Source of the DNA: Bog-473 sp963755495 | GTDB taxonomy: Bacteria; Actinomycetota; Acidimicrobiia; Acidimicrobiales; RAAP-2 | Length of the DNA: 64,000 bases | Assembly: GCA_963755495.1 (NCBI GenBank) | Contig: CAVWJS010000016.1 | Location: 62,001-126,000 of the forward strand | Direction of reading: 5' to 3' | Part shown: one piece after another, positions 37,814-45,899 of the stretch | Layout: every line of letters starts with the position of its first letter | How positions within the stretch are numbered: the first letter of the stretch is position 1 | Position numbers and translations under genes: made by a program | Notes under the pieces: generated by a model | The model's input: only the letters and a program-made list of their open reading frames with translations | What the model was told of the DNA's origin: nothing | Database searches by the model: none

Positions 37814-38354
37814 AAGGAGCGGGCGGCCGGGTCTTCGCTTCACCCGGTTCGGATGGGCGGCGCAGTAGTTCTCCGAGTGCTTCACCAGAATCTGGTGCGA
37901 CACGAAATCGTGCGACACGTCCGAGGTGAAGTGGCCGACCACGACGACGGCGATATTGGCCTGGAAGAGCTGCGGTGGGCTCCCGGTGTTCGTGACCGCA
38001 ACGGTGTGGGAGCCCTGGGCGATATCGAAATTGGTTCCCACGGCGGTGGCGTGAATCGATCCTGCAACGACATCCCCTTCGAGGTTGAAGGTCGCGCGTG
38101 CCCAATGTGGAGCGGTGGGCGAAGGCTTGATTGACCGTGTCGAAGAAGTTGAGCGCGCTGCCGAGTCCCTCGACCAGAAGGAAGATGAAGGCGGCGAGCA
38201 GCACGGCGAACACAAGCCAGAGCCGCTTACTGGTGCGGCGCCTGCGCCGGGGCTGGGGCAACGCCGGGCCGCCATCGCCGCGGCGGACCGGGCCTAAGGC
38301 AGCGGAGACCGATGAAGTAGGCGGTTTTCTCGGGTCGTTGATGGTGCTCGTCAC
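37814..38354 (-). CDS. ccmE: Haem chaperone CcmE (one or more frameshifts)
   Basis: Periplasmic haem carrier, about 180 residues, with an N-terminal membrane anchor (RLWLVFAVLLAAFIFLLVEG). A frameshift near 38100 connects TVNQAFAHRSTLGT to FNLEGDVVAGSIHATAVGT, the OB-fold. The haem-binding histidine is in the C-terminal VKHSENYCAAHP. Start GTG 38354 overlaps the ccmD stop (GTGA). In the present sequence the frame has no stop before the ccmF start codon, so either another base error hides the stop or ccmE and ccmF are fused; I favour the error. Confidence 0.85.
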
Positions 38355-38500
38355 GACCGATCGCCAGGGACGTCGGGCTCTTGCGAGTCCTGGGCCACCT
38401 TCAGCGCGCGCTCCCATCGGCGGCGGCGAAGCCCGAGGCTGACGCCGTAGATGAAGATGGCGCTCAGGGCGATCGTGTAACCGGCATCGACGTAACTCAC
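38351..38500 (-). CDS. ccmD: CcmD-like small membrane protein
   Basis: 49 residues: one membrane helix (YTIALSAIFIYGVSLGL) followed by a basic RRRRWERALK and a charged tail. Size, topology and position between ccmC and ccmE identify CcmD, which links CcmE to the CcmABC complex. The start GTG at 38500 has GGGAGG upstream and overlaps the ccmC stop; its own stop overlaps the ccmE start. It is too small for a usual ORF cutoff. Confidence 0.85.
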   Translation of the reverse strand: MSYVDAGYTIALSAIFIYGVSLGLRRRRWERALKVAQDSQEPDVPGDRS

Positions 38501-39288
38501 GGCGCACCTCCCTCGGGGTGGTGATGAGGCACCGAGCCGGCTCCAATCAGCTCGGTTCCCTCGCTCCATCGTTCGGCGAGGGACACTTCCATCTCCTGGT
38601 AGCCAACCGTGTCCTGCAAAACCTCGATCCGATACCGCACACCGAGGAGCCACACGAAGAGCAATGAGAACGCGATGAAACCGAGAAGGAAGGTCCAGGC
38701 CATGGAGCCATGAACGTGCAGATGGAAGCCGGGGTCGAGGACGGTCCCCGTCTGGTGCAAGGTCTGCCACCAATCGACCGAGAAATGGACGATCGGCACA
38801 TCGACGGCGACGAGGAGCGCGGCCACGGCGCAACGCCGGGCGCGAATGGCCGGGTCAGCCGGCACACGGCGCAGGGCCAGATAGCCCAACTCGAGCAACA
38901 GGAGTAGGGCGGTCGAGGTCAGCCGGGCATCCCAGGCCCACCAAACTCCCCAAGCCGGCCGTCCCCAGATGGATCCGGTGATACAGGTCAGGGCCGAAAA
39001 CACCGCGCCCACCTCAACGCTGGCGGCGGCCAGCCTGTCCCAGAAGAACGAACGGGTGCGGGGCCACAGGTACAACAGGCTGCCCTGCCAGTGCGACCCC
39101 GCCCGCCCAGTACAGGGCCACGGTAGCGATCGGTGGGTGGATGTAGAGGAGTCGGGCCAGGTTTCCCTGCACCTGATCAGGTGGGGTGATCCATAGCCCG
39201 AGCCAGACGGTGAAGCCCATGGAGAGATGCCGAGAATCCCCACGACGGTGAGCCAGCGCGGGCGGGAGACTGTGGCGATGGCGTTCAT
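38497..39288 (-). CDS. ccmC: Haem-handling protein CcmC (two frameshifts)
   Basis: Six-helix membrane protein that loads haem on CcmE. It starts MNAIATVSRPRWLTVVGILG at 39288. A shift near 39230 enters FTVWLGLWITPPDQVQGN and LLYIHPPIATVALYW (first haem-ligand His), and a second near 39095 enters the frame with the tryptophan-rich motif RPAWGVWWAWDARLTS and VDWWQTLHQTGTVL (second His region). The start overlaps the ccmB stop in ATGA and the stop overlaps ccmD in GTGA. Confidence 0.9.
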   Translation of the reverse strand: MNAIATVSRPRWLTVVGILGISPWASPSGSGYGSPHLIRCRETWPDSSTSTHRSLPWPCTGRAGSHWQGSLLYLWPRTRSFFWDRLAAASVEVGAVFSALTCITGSIWGRPAWGVWWAWDARLTSTALLLLLELGYLALRRVPADPAIRARRCAVAALLVAVDVPIVHFSVDWWQTLHQTGTVLDPGFHLHVHGSMAWTFLLGFIAFSLLFVWLLGVRYRIEVLQDTVGYQEMEVSLAERWSEGTELIGAGSVPHHHPEGGAP

Positions 39289-39954
39289 GCAGCCTCCTGG
39301 AGCGGACCGTAAAGGACGATTCCAATGACGAGGTAGATCACCGAGAACGGGATGAGGATGCGCAACCACTCGGTTCCCGAGCTCGCATTGCCGTCCAGAG
39401 CAGCCTGCCATGCCTTCGAGCCGGCCAGCAAAACCGGGGCCAGGACCGGTAGAACCAGGAGCGGCAGCAGGGTGTCGCGAACCCGCAATCCGGCCGAGAG
39501 GGCGCCGTAGAGCACGCCGGCGCAGGCCAATCCGACCGTGGCCAGCAGCGGATGTGACGAGGGCGAGCCAGACGACGTGCACCCGGACATTGAAGAGGAA
39601 CGTCACCCCGGCCCATAGGACGATCTGGAGCACCAGGAGTTGCAGGCCGACGGCGGCGGCCTTGCCGAGAAAGATCCCGGCCGGGTCGATCCCCGAAAGC
39701 CGTAGCCCGTCGCGGGTCCCTTCACCCGACTCGATCGCCACGCTGCGCTGAATCGTCAGCACGGTTGAGAACAGCACGGCGATCCAGAAGATGCCCGGGG
39801 CGGCGTGCCGCAGGGAGGCCGAGTCGGGCCCGATGGCGAAGGCGACGAGAATGAGGACCAGGACGGCGAAGGGGACCACCTGCCACAGGCCGACCCGCGA
39901 GCGCGCTTCGATGCGCAGGTCCTTGCCCGCCACCAAGAGCGCGTCACGCCACAT
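39285..39954 (-). CDS. ccmB: Haem exporter-complex permease CcmB (one frameshift)
   Basis: ABC-type permease of about 223 residues with six hydrophobic segments. The N-terminus MWRDALLVAGKDLRIEARSR is typical, followed by LLFSTVLTI-like and RDGLRLSGIDPAGIFLGKA sequence. A frameshift near 39555 leads to HPLLATVGLACAGVLYGAL and the final helix IPFSVIYLVIGIVLYG. With CcmA it uses ATP to release holo-CcmE from CcmC. Confidence 0.9.
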
Positions 39955-40010
39955 GCCACGACCCCATCGTGGCCTCTGGCGGGAGGCAATTCCACCGCGG
40001 GCAGCGCGGC

Positions 40011-40681
40011 TCAGCTGGGCACCGCCGCCCTCCGCCTTCGGTCGACGTGATCGCGGCCCCCGCTCATCACGACCACCCGGTCCGAGAGCGGTACGGCGAG
40101 CTCGGGCTCGTGGGATGAGAGCAGGACCGCCGCACCATCGGCGACGGCTTCGCTGATCAGCTCAGCCAAGAAGGTCGCGAGCGGGGGCGTCGAGGCCGGC
40201 GTGGGGCTCATCGAGAAGCCACAGGGCCGGGCGGCGTGCGACCAACGCAGCCAGGGCCACCCGTCGTCGCTGCCCGGCCGAGAGCCGCCCGGCCGGGGTG
40301 GTGCGCAGGCGGCCGACCAGGCCTAGGCGATCCAACGCCGCATCGCCGGTTGCGACCGGCAGGCCGAGCGACACGCACAGCGAAGCGGACGTTCTCTGCC
40401 GCACTGAGCTCGTCGTAGAGCGGGGCGGCGTGGCCCAGCAGGCCGACGTGACGCCGCACGGCCGTGTGGTCGGTCGCCAGGTCTACCCCGAGTACCCAGG
40501 CCTCGCCCGAGGTGACAGGGAGGAGGCCGGCGCAGGCCCGGAGCAGGCTCGTCTTGCCCGCACCGTTGGCGCCGAGGACCAAGACGACCTCCCCGGTCTC
40601 GACAGAGAGATCGACCCCGGCAAGGGCGGGGAAGCGGCCGGCGAGTGCGACGGCAGCGCGGAATTGGACGACGGGGGCCAT
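40011..40681 (-). CDS. ccmA: Haem exporter-complex ATPase CcmA (two frameshifts)
   Basis: ABC ATPase of about 223 residues and first gene of the operon. Walker A is VLGANGAGKTSLLRA, signature LSAGQRRRVALA and Walker B with D-loop LWLLDEPHAGLDA; SSHEPELA contains the switch histidine. These lie in three frames, with changes near 40385 and 40195. ATG 40681 starts at the family position; a GTG or ATG a few codons earlier is possible. Upstream is a 200-bp gap with tandem repeats. Confidence 0.88.
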
Positions 40682-40753
40682 GGCCTTCGCCACCATGGTA
40701 GGGGGGGAGGGCGCGGGGGTTCCAAGCGAGGTGCCGGGAAGGCCAGCCTCCAG

Positions 40754-40807
40754 CAGCGCCGGGCCCTCCCGCAGCGCCGGGCCCTCCCGCAGCGCCGGGG
40801 CCGCCCG
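40754..40807. repeat. Three 18-bp tandem repeats upstream of ccmA
   Basis: Units CAGCGCCGGGCCCTCCCG at 40754 and 40772 are identical; the third at 40790 differs at two positions. They lie in the 200-bp gap between ccmA and a broken methyltransferase gene, where the ccm promoter is expected. Confidence 0.8.
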
Positions 40808-40885
40808 CAGGAACCTGGCCCCGCGACCGGATCTCGTGCCACCTCACGCCATGTTCCGCGTCGGTCCCACTTCCACCGTCGGGAG

Positions 40886-41209
40886 CTAGCCGCCAGAGGA
40901 CCGCTCGGACACGACGAGCACAAGCGACCCGTCGAACGTGGGATTGGTTCGCAGATGCCCGAAACGGCGGTCCCAGGTGCCGTCGGCGAGGTCACGCCGC
41001 AGGTGGTCCGTAAAACGCCGATGCACGGCCTCCTCGACGAAACTCCACGCCCCCGAGGGCTCTACCGCGGTGACTCGGCGGTCGGTCGGTTCGTACGACC
41101 CCGCCCCCGGCCCCCCCGTTGAGGACCGTGCGGGCCGGTCCAAGGGCCTCGGTGATCCGGCGGGCGATGCGAGCATCCGGCCGCCGCTACGCAGCGCCCT
41201 GCCTCCGAG
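40886..41209 (-). pseudogene. SAM-dependent methyltransferase remnant with internal deletion
   Basis: Two ends of one UbiE-like methyltransferase are joined with the middle missing. The 5' side reads DARIARRITEALGPARTVLNGG, then SAM motif I ending GSYEPTDRRVTAVEPS (a frame change lies between). The next residues WSFVEEAVHRRFTDHLRRDL and DGTWDRRFGHLRTNPTFDGS are the family C-terminus. A normal protein is about 240-260 residues; some 130 are lacking. A TAG also lies just before the 5' part, so it has no start. It cannot be functional. Confidence 0.7.
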
Positions 41210-41233
41210 GTGCGTACGTTGCCTGATGCGGAC

Positions 41234-42079
41234 CTAGCTCGTGCTGAGGCGCCTCAGCCCGATGTGGTCAAGCAGGCTCGAGAACTGTGTCGAGATCCAC
41301 CCGAGGTGGTCAGTGACCAACAAGATCCCGAAGATGACAAGGATTACCCCGCCGACCACTTCGACGATCCACAGGCCACGTCGGGCGCGGGCGATGACCG
41401 AGGTCAGCCGGCCGAATGCCAGGCCGGCGGCGACGAACGGCACGGCCAGGCCGAGCGAATAGGCGAAAAGAAGGAGGACGCCGCCGGCGAGCGAGCCGTT
41501 GTGCTCCGCCAATCCGAGCACCACAGCCAGGACGGGACCGATGCATGGCGTCCAGGCAAATGCGAAGGCCATGCCCATGATCGGCGCGGCCCACGTCCCC
41601 AGCGTCGACGGTCGCACATCGAAGCGCCGCTCGCCGATGACCCGCGACAGCACGCCCAGTGGTCCGGCGCCGAGCCTGGCCCAGAACCCGGAGGGGACGG
41701 TCCCCAGAAGGAGAACCAATCCGAGCACGATCACAACGAACCCACTCACGTGGGTGAGCGTCTCCTTGTGTGAGGCCAGGAGATGGCCGATGCCCGAAGC
41801 TGCCGCTCCCAGGGCTACGAAGACCAGCGTGAAGCCGGCAATGAACAGGCCGATGCCCCGCAGCATTGGTCGCATCGTGACCACGCCCGTCGTCGTCCCG
41901 CCGCCCGCCACCGAAGCCCGGGCGGCCGTGAGCTCGGCCGCCGAGAGACCTGACACCATGGAGACGTAACCGGGGACCAGCGGCAGGACGCAAGGTGACA
42001 AAAAGCTCAGGATCCCCGCGCCGAACGCGACGAGGACACCGAGAGGATCGGCTGCGATCGTACCCACAAGAGAATCCAC
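41234..42079 (-). CDS. ccdA: Cytochrome c biogenesis protein CcdA (DsbD-like transmembrane domain)
   Basis: Six-helix membrane protein of 281 residues that passes electrons from cytoplasmic thioredoxin to extracytoplasmic thiol proteins such as CcmG and CcmH. The redox cysteines lie in FLSPCVLPLVPGY (helix 1) and WTPCIGPVLAVVLG (helix 4). There is an insertion of about 15 residues (VAGGGTTTGVV) in the first loop. A GTG at 42079 was chosen as start since the preceding in-frame residues are hydrophilic and unconserved. It lies upstream of the ccm operon on the same strand. Confidence 0.92.
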   Translation of the reverse strand: MDSLVGTIAADPLGVLVAFGAGILSFLSPCVLPLVPGYVSMVSGLSAAELTAARASVAGGGTTTGVVTMRPMLRGIGLFIAGFTLVFVALGAAASGIGHLLASHKETLTHVSGFVVIVLGLVLLLGTVPSGFWARLGAGPLGVLSRVIGERRFDVRPSTLGTWAAPIMGMAFAFAWTPCIGPVLAVVLGLAEHNGSLAGGVLLLFAYSLGLAVPFVAAGLAFGRLTSVIARARRGLWIVEVVGGVILVIFGILLVTDHLGWISTQFSSLLDHIGLRRLSTS

Positions 42080-42093
42080 CGAGGATCCCCCGA

Positions 42094-43066
42094 CTACCTG
42101 AGGTAGTTGCGGACCAGGTCCATGTCGGCGTTGACCATCATGGTCACCAGTCCGGGGAAATCCACCTCGCGCTGCCAACCCAGGACCCGGTGAGCCTTCG
42201 CCGGATCACCGACCAGAAGGTCGACCTCGGCCGGCCGTAGGTACTTCTCGTCGATCACGACATGACGTTCCCAATCGAGATCGGCCGCTGAGAAGGCGAG
42301 ACGGCAGAGCTCGCGCACCTCGTGGGTCTCTCCCGTCGACACCACGTAATCGTCGGGGCTGTCCTGCTGCAACATCATCCACATGGCCCGGACGTAGTCG
42401 GCCGCGAAGCCCCAGTCGCGTTGCGCATCGAGATTGCCGAGCGACAATTTGTCATCGAGTCCATGGGCGATACGAGCCACCCCGTTGGTGATCTTGCGGG
42501 TCACGAACTCCAGCCCTCGTCGGGGCGACTCGTGATTGAAGAGGATCCCCGACGACGCGTGCAGGTTGTAGCTCTCCCGGTAGTTGACGGTGATCCAGTG
42601 GCCGTAGACCTTGGCCACGCCGTACGGACTACGTGGGTACAGAGGTGTGGACTCGCGCTGGGGCACTTCTTGCACCTTGCCGAACATCTCCGAGGAGCTG
42701 GCTTGGTAGAAGCGGATGTCGGGGTCGACCAGCCGAATGGCGTCGAGCATGCGCGTGACGCCGAGCGCGGTGGTCTCGCCGGTCAGCACCGGCTGGCTGA
42801 AACTGGTCTGGACGAACGACTGCGCGGCCAGGTTGTAGACCTCGCTCGGACGGTGGTCGCGCAGGATGTTGATCAGCGAGACCTCGTCGAGGAGGTCGCC
42901 CGGCCACCAGCTCGAGCCGGTCCTGAATGTGGGCGATCCGCTCGAAGTTGAGGGTGCTCGACCGGCGGACCATGCCGATGACCTCATAGCCCTGCTCCAG
43001 GAGGAATTCGGCCAGATACGAGCCATCCTGCCCGGTCACTCCAGTGATCAGTGCCCGCTTTGCCAT
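42094..43066 (-). CDS. gmd: GDP-mannose 4,6-dehydratase (one frameshift)
   Basis: Converts GDP-mannose to GDP-4-keto-6-deoxymannose, precursor of fucose, rhamnose or perosamine sugars. NADP motif TGVTGQDGSYLAEFLL is at the N-terminus; a frameshift near 42897 connects RLELVAG to GDLLDEVSLINILRD. Catalytic residues are in YQASSSEMFGKVQE and SPYGVAKVYGHW (Tyr-x3-Lys), and NHESPRRGLEFVTRKI is diagnostic for Gmd. About 324 residues. It is divergent from the glycosyltransferase gene, suggesting a surface-glycan locus. Confidence 0.93.
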
Positions 43067-43133
43067 TTGAGGGCAACGCTAGCCGACCCGCAACAGGACG
43101 CGACCGACGCGCGGGGACCTACAGTTCGGCGCC

Positions 43134-44223
43134 GTGCCGACCGCCGCCATCCTTTCGTTCCGGTTGGGCGGAAGCGACGGCGTCTCGATCGAAGCGGCCA
43201 AATGGGCCGATGCGCTGCGCCAACTGGGCTGGGACATTCTCACCGTTGCCGGCGCGGGCCCGGTGGACGTCCTGCTCGAAGGCTTGGCCATCGACGCCCC
43301 GTCTCCGCCGACTGCCCGGGAGCTCGCAGATGCGCTTGGCTCCGGCCGATCTGGTCGTCATCGAGAATCTCTGCTCGCTACCCCTCAACCCTCCTGCCGC
43401 TGCGGTCGCCGCCGCAGTCTGCGCCGGGCGACCGGCCCTGCTGCACCACCACGACCTACCCTGGCAGCGACCGCATCTCGCCCACATGCCGCCCCCGCCC
43501 GACGACCGACGTCTGGGCGCACGTGACCATCAACGCGCTCAGCCGACGCGAATTGGCTGTCCACGGCATCACCGCCACGACGATCTACAACTCTTTCGAC
43601 CTGCATCCAGCCACAGCCAACCGCACACAGGCACGCGAGCGCTCTTGGCGTGGACGTCGAAACCCGACTCCTCCTCCAACCCACGAGGGCCCTTTTGCGC
43701 AAGAACATCGCGGGCGGGCTCCAGCTGGCCGCTGCGGTGGGCGGGACGTACTGGCTTCTCGGTCCGGCCGAAGACGGCTACGGCCCCGAGCTCGACCGCT
43801 TGGTGGCCAACGCGCCGTGTCCCGTTGTTCTTGGGGGCAGCCACGGCGACGGAAGCGAGAGCGGCAGCGAGAGCGAGAGCGGCCACGGTGGGGAGGCGAG
43901 GCTGACCATCGCTCAGGCGTACGCCGCCTGCGACGTGGTGTTGCTGCCCTCGACCTGGGAGGGATTCGGCAACCCAGCGCTCGAATCCGCCACGCATCGG
44001 CGGCCCCTCGCCATCGGGCCCTATCCCGTGGCCCGTGAGCTGGCCGCCTTCGGCTTTCATCTGGTTCGACATCGCCGCCCCAGGCCTCCTCGACGAATGG
44101 CTGACCGACCCCGACGAGGCGCTGCTCGCGCACAACCACCAGGTGGCGGCGACCTACTTCAATGTGGCCGATCTCCCGGCGCGGCTGGCCAAGGTGCTCG
44201 CCACGCTCCCCTTGCCTTCGTAG
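43134..44223 (+). CDS. Glycosyltransferase, GT4-like (several frameshifts)
   Basis: About 360 residues when frames are joined. The acceptor domain opens AAILSFRLGGSDGVSIEAAKWADALR, typical for GT4 enzymes, then ADLVVIENLCSLPLNP and LLHHHDLPWQRP. After shifts near 43330, 43500 and 43640 comes RALLRKNIAGGLQLAAAVGG and the donor-site sequence VVLLPSTWEGFGNPALESAT, with the conserved Glu-x7-Glu. A last shift near 44065 gives FDIAAPGLLDEWL and a stop at 44223. A Gly-Ser-Glu repeat interrupts the donor domain. It resembles mannosyltransferases with a D-W-F ending region; sugar unknown. Confidence 0.75.
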
Positions 44224-44280
44224 TGAGCGTGAGGGGCGGAGGCAGTGGACGGCTTGGTGTGGCGCGTCTTCCCGCCGTGG

Positions 44281-44317
44281 GCATCCTGGCACCGGGGGGG
44301 CATCCTGGCACCGGGGG
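44281..44317. repeat. Two tandem copies of an 18-19-bp unit before tetR
   Basis: GCATCCTGGCACCGGGGG occurs at 44281 (19 bp with one more G) and 44300. It ends 24 bp before the TetR-family start codon and so may belong to its control region. Confidence 0.75.
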
Positions 44318-44341
44318 CCATACCAGTAGCCTGGGGAGGCG

Positions 44342-44965
44342 ATGGCAACGAACCTGCAGGTAGCGGCGCGACGCCTCACTGCACCGCAACGTCGCCAACA
44401 ACTGGTGGACGTCGCGCTTGAGCTCTTCGCCCAACGTGGGTACCGGTCCACCACCATGGACGACATCGCCGAGGCGGCAGGGGTCACAAAACCTCTCGTC
44501 TACCAGCACTTTTCATCCAAGCGGGCTCTCTACTTGGAACTGGTCAACTCCATCGCCCAAGAACTACTGCTGGCGGTCCGCAGTGCGGTGGGGCAGGCCG
44601 AAGGGCCACGCCAACAAGTCGAAATGGGGTTCGCGGCCTATTTCCGCCTTGTCGTCAGCCGCGAAGCCGAGTTCCGGCTGCTCTACGGGCGGGACCACGC
44701 CGATGACGAAGAGCTCGGACGTGCCCTGCGGACAGTGGAAGATGCCATTGCAGAGGCGATCGAACCTCTCATGAATGCCGGCCTGGACGATGACCACCGT
44801 CGCCTTCTGGCTTATGCCGTCGTTGGAATGGCCGAAGGAGCGAGCCGGCGTTTCATGGAGCAACGGACTGGAGATGGGCGATCAGTCGAGGAAGAAGCGA
44901 ATCGGCTCGCTCGACGCGTCGCCAATCTGGCGTGGGCCGGATTGCGCTCGGTTCACGCCGACTGA
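44342..44965 (+). CDS. TetR-family transcriptional regulator
   Basis: Repressor-type protein of 207 residues. The N-terminal helix-turn-helix domain is full: QQLVDVALELFAQRGYRSTTMDDIAEAAGVTKPLVYQHFSSKRALYLELV (read in parts), residues about 18-68. The C-terminal ligand domain is predicted helical, without a recognisable effector. Targets may be the neighbouring glycosyltransferase or phosphatase, or genes of lipid metabolism as for many actinobacterial TetR proteins. It is convergent to the phosphatase gene. Confidence 0.9.
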   Translation: MATNLQVAARRLTAPQRRQQLVDVALELFAQRGYRSTTMDDIAEAAGVTKPLVYQHFSSKRALYLELVNSIAQELLLAVRSAVGQAEGPRQQVEMGFAAYFRLVVSREAEFRLLYGRDHADDEELGRALRTVEDAIAEAIEPLMNAGLDDDHRRLLAYAVVGMAEGASRRFMEQRTGDGRSVEEEANRLARRVANLAWAGLRSVHAD

Positions 44966-45036
44966 CCTGCGATAACGCTGACCTGGGCCGCCAGCCCACC
45001 AGCCGTGGGGGGGAATGGGATCCGCTCGGGACACGC

Positions 45037-45064
45037 CTTATAGGGTCTTATACCTACTTATAAG
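45037..45064. promoter_or_regulatory. Three CTTATA boxes with 10-bp period, last one palindromic
   Basis: CTTATA begins at 45037, 45047 and 45057; the last is part of the palindrome CTTATAAG. On the minus strand this reads TATAAG three times. The segment is AT-rich in a GC-rich context, lies between tetR and the phosphatase gene, and covers the phosphatase stop codon. Regulator operator, promoter or terminator are all possible. Confidence 0.4.
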
Positions 45065-45586
45065 AGCGTGACGAGCTTTTGGCACAGGATCCACAGCTCA
45101 GCCACGCAGGCGGCGTACGTCGCCTCCTCCCCACCGGCGGGGTCGATCACATCCTCATGGTCGGAGAGGCTCCGTAGCGGCCAACTCCAGACCGGCCACA
45201 CGTTCGCCCAGCGATGGTGGGGCGGGGGGCAAATCCGCACAGAGTCGCCGCAGGGTGGCGGTTCGATCCGCGGCCTCGGGGAATTGCCGCCGCACGAAGC
45301 GTACGTGGTCAGCCTCCATGACCACCACGAGGTCGGCCCGGAGCAGATCGCCTTCGTAGACCTGACGACTGCGATGACTCTTAAAAGGTGCCTCGGCTAG
45401 CTCAGGCACCATCAGCAGGGCCGTCCTGGTACGTGGGCCCATTGGCTGCCCTTCGATGGTGTGCGTGCCCGCCGTGACGACGTGGAGCACCTCCTCCGGT
45501 CGATCCGCCTTGAGATAGTCGAGCATGAACCCCGCCATGACGGAGCGAGCAGCGTTTCCGGTGCACAAGACGAGGAGCTCGCTCAC
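45058..45586 (-). CDS. Low-molecular-weight protein-tyrosine phosphatase-like protein (one frameshift)
   Basis: About 176 residues. The P-loop near the N-terminus is VLCTGNAARSVMAG, a C-x5-R-S signature as in LMW phosphatases and arsenate reductases, and the general-acid loop appears as VIDPAGG after a frameshift near 45170. PMGPRTRTALLMVPEL and FKSHRSRQVYEGDLLRADLVV match the family. The longer-than-usual body (normal 150-160) may include an extra tail. Protein-tyrosine versus arsenate activity is open. Confidence 0.82.
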
Positions 45587-45899
45587 CGGATCACTCCGGA
45601 TGATGGATCGGTCCGATCGGGATCGAAAGGAAGGTGGACGCAGGAACGGGAGTTCACCTCCGTGCTCGCTGAATTGCCACTCCGACCTCGGCCTCTGTCA
45701 TGTACTCGCCTCGGGACCAGCCGGCAAAAGTCTGGGCCGAGAGATCGGACACTTGTTTTGGAATAACGATACCGCTCGGGGGTTTGTTGCCATAGGACAA
45801 GTGTCGAGGCTGGCAAGCTCAGGCGGGTCTCAGACCGTATGCCCGCGACCGGCCTCGGGGGCCAGCCGGAGAAATCCCAGCTCGGCTAGCCAAGCTCAG
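45587..45899. other. Intergenic region with a 9-bp inverted repeat
   Basis: 313 bp without a supportable gene. GACACTTGT (45748-45756) and its exact complement ACAAGTGTC (45797-45805) are 40 bp apart and could be a protein-binding pair upstream of the phosphatase gene. A 77-residue reading on the minus strand has no recognised features and was not called. Confidence 0.35.

Noticed and set aside
45583..45816. 77-codon minus-strand frame upstream of the phosphatase
   Set aside because: No ribosome site, motif or biased composition.
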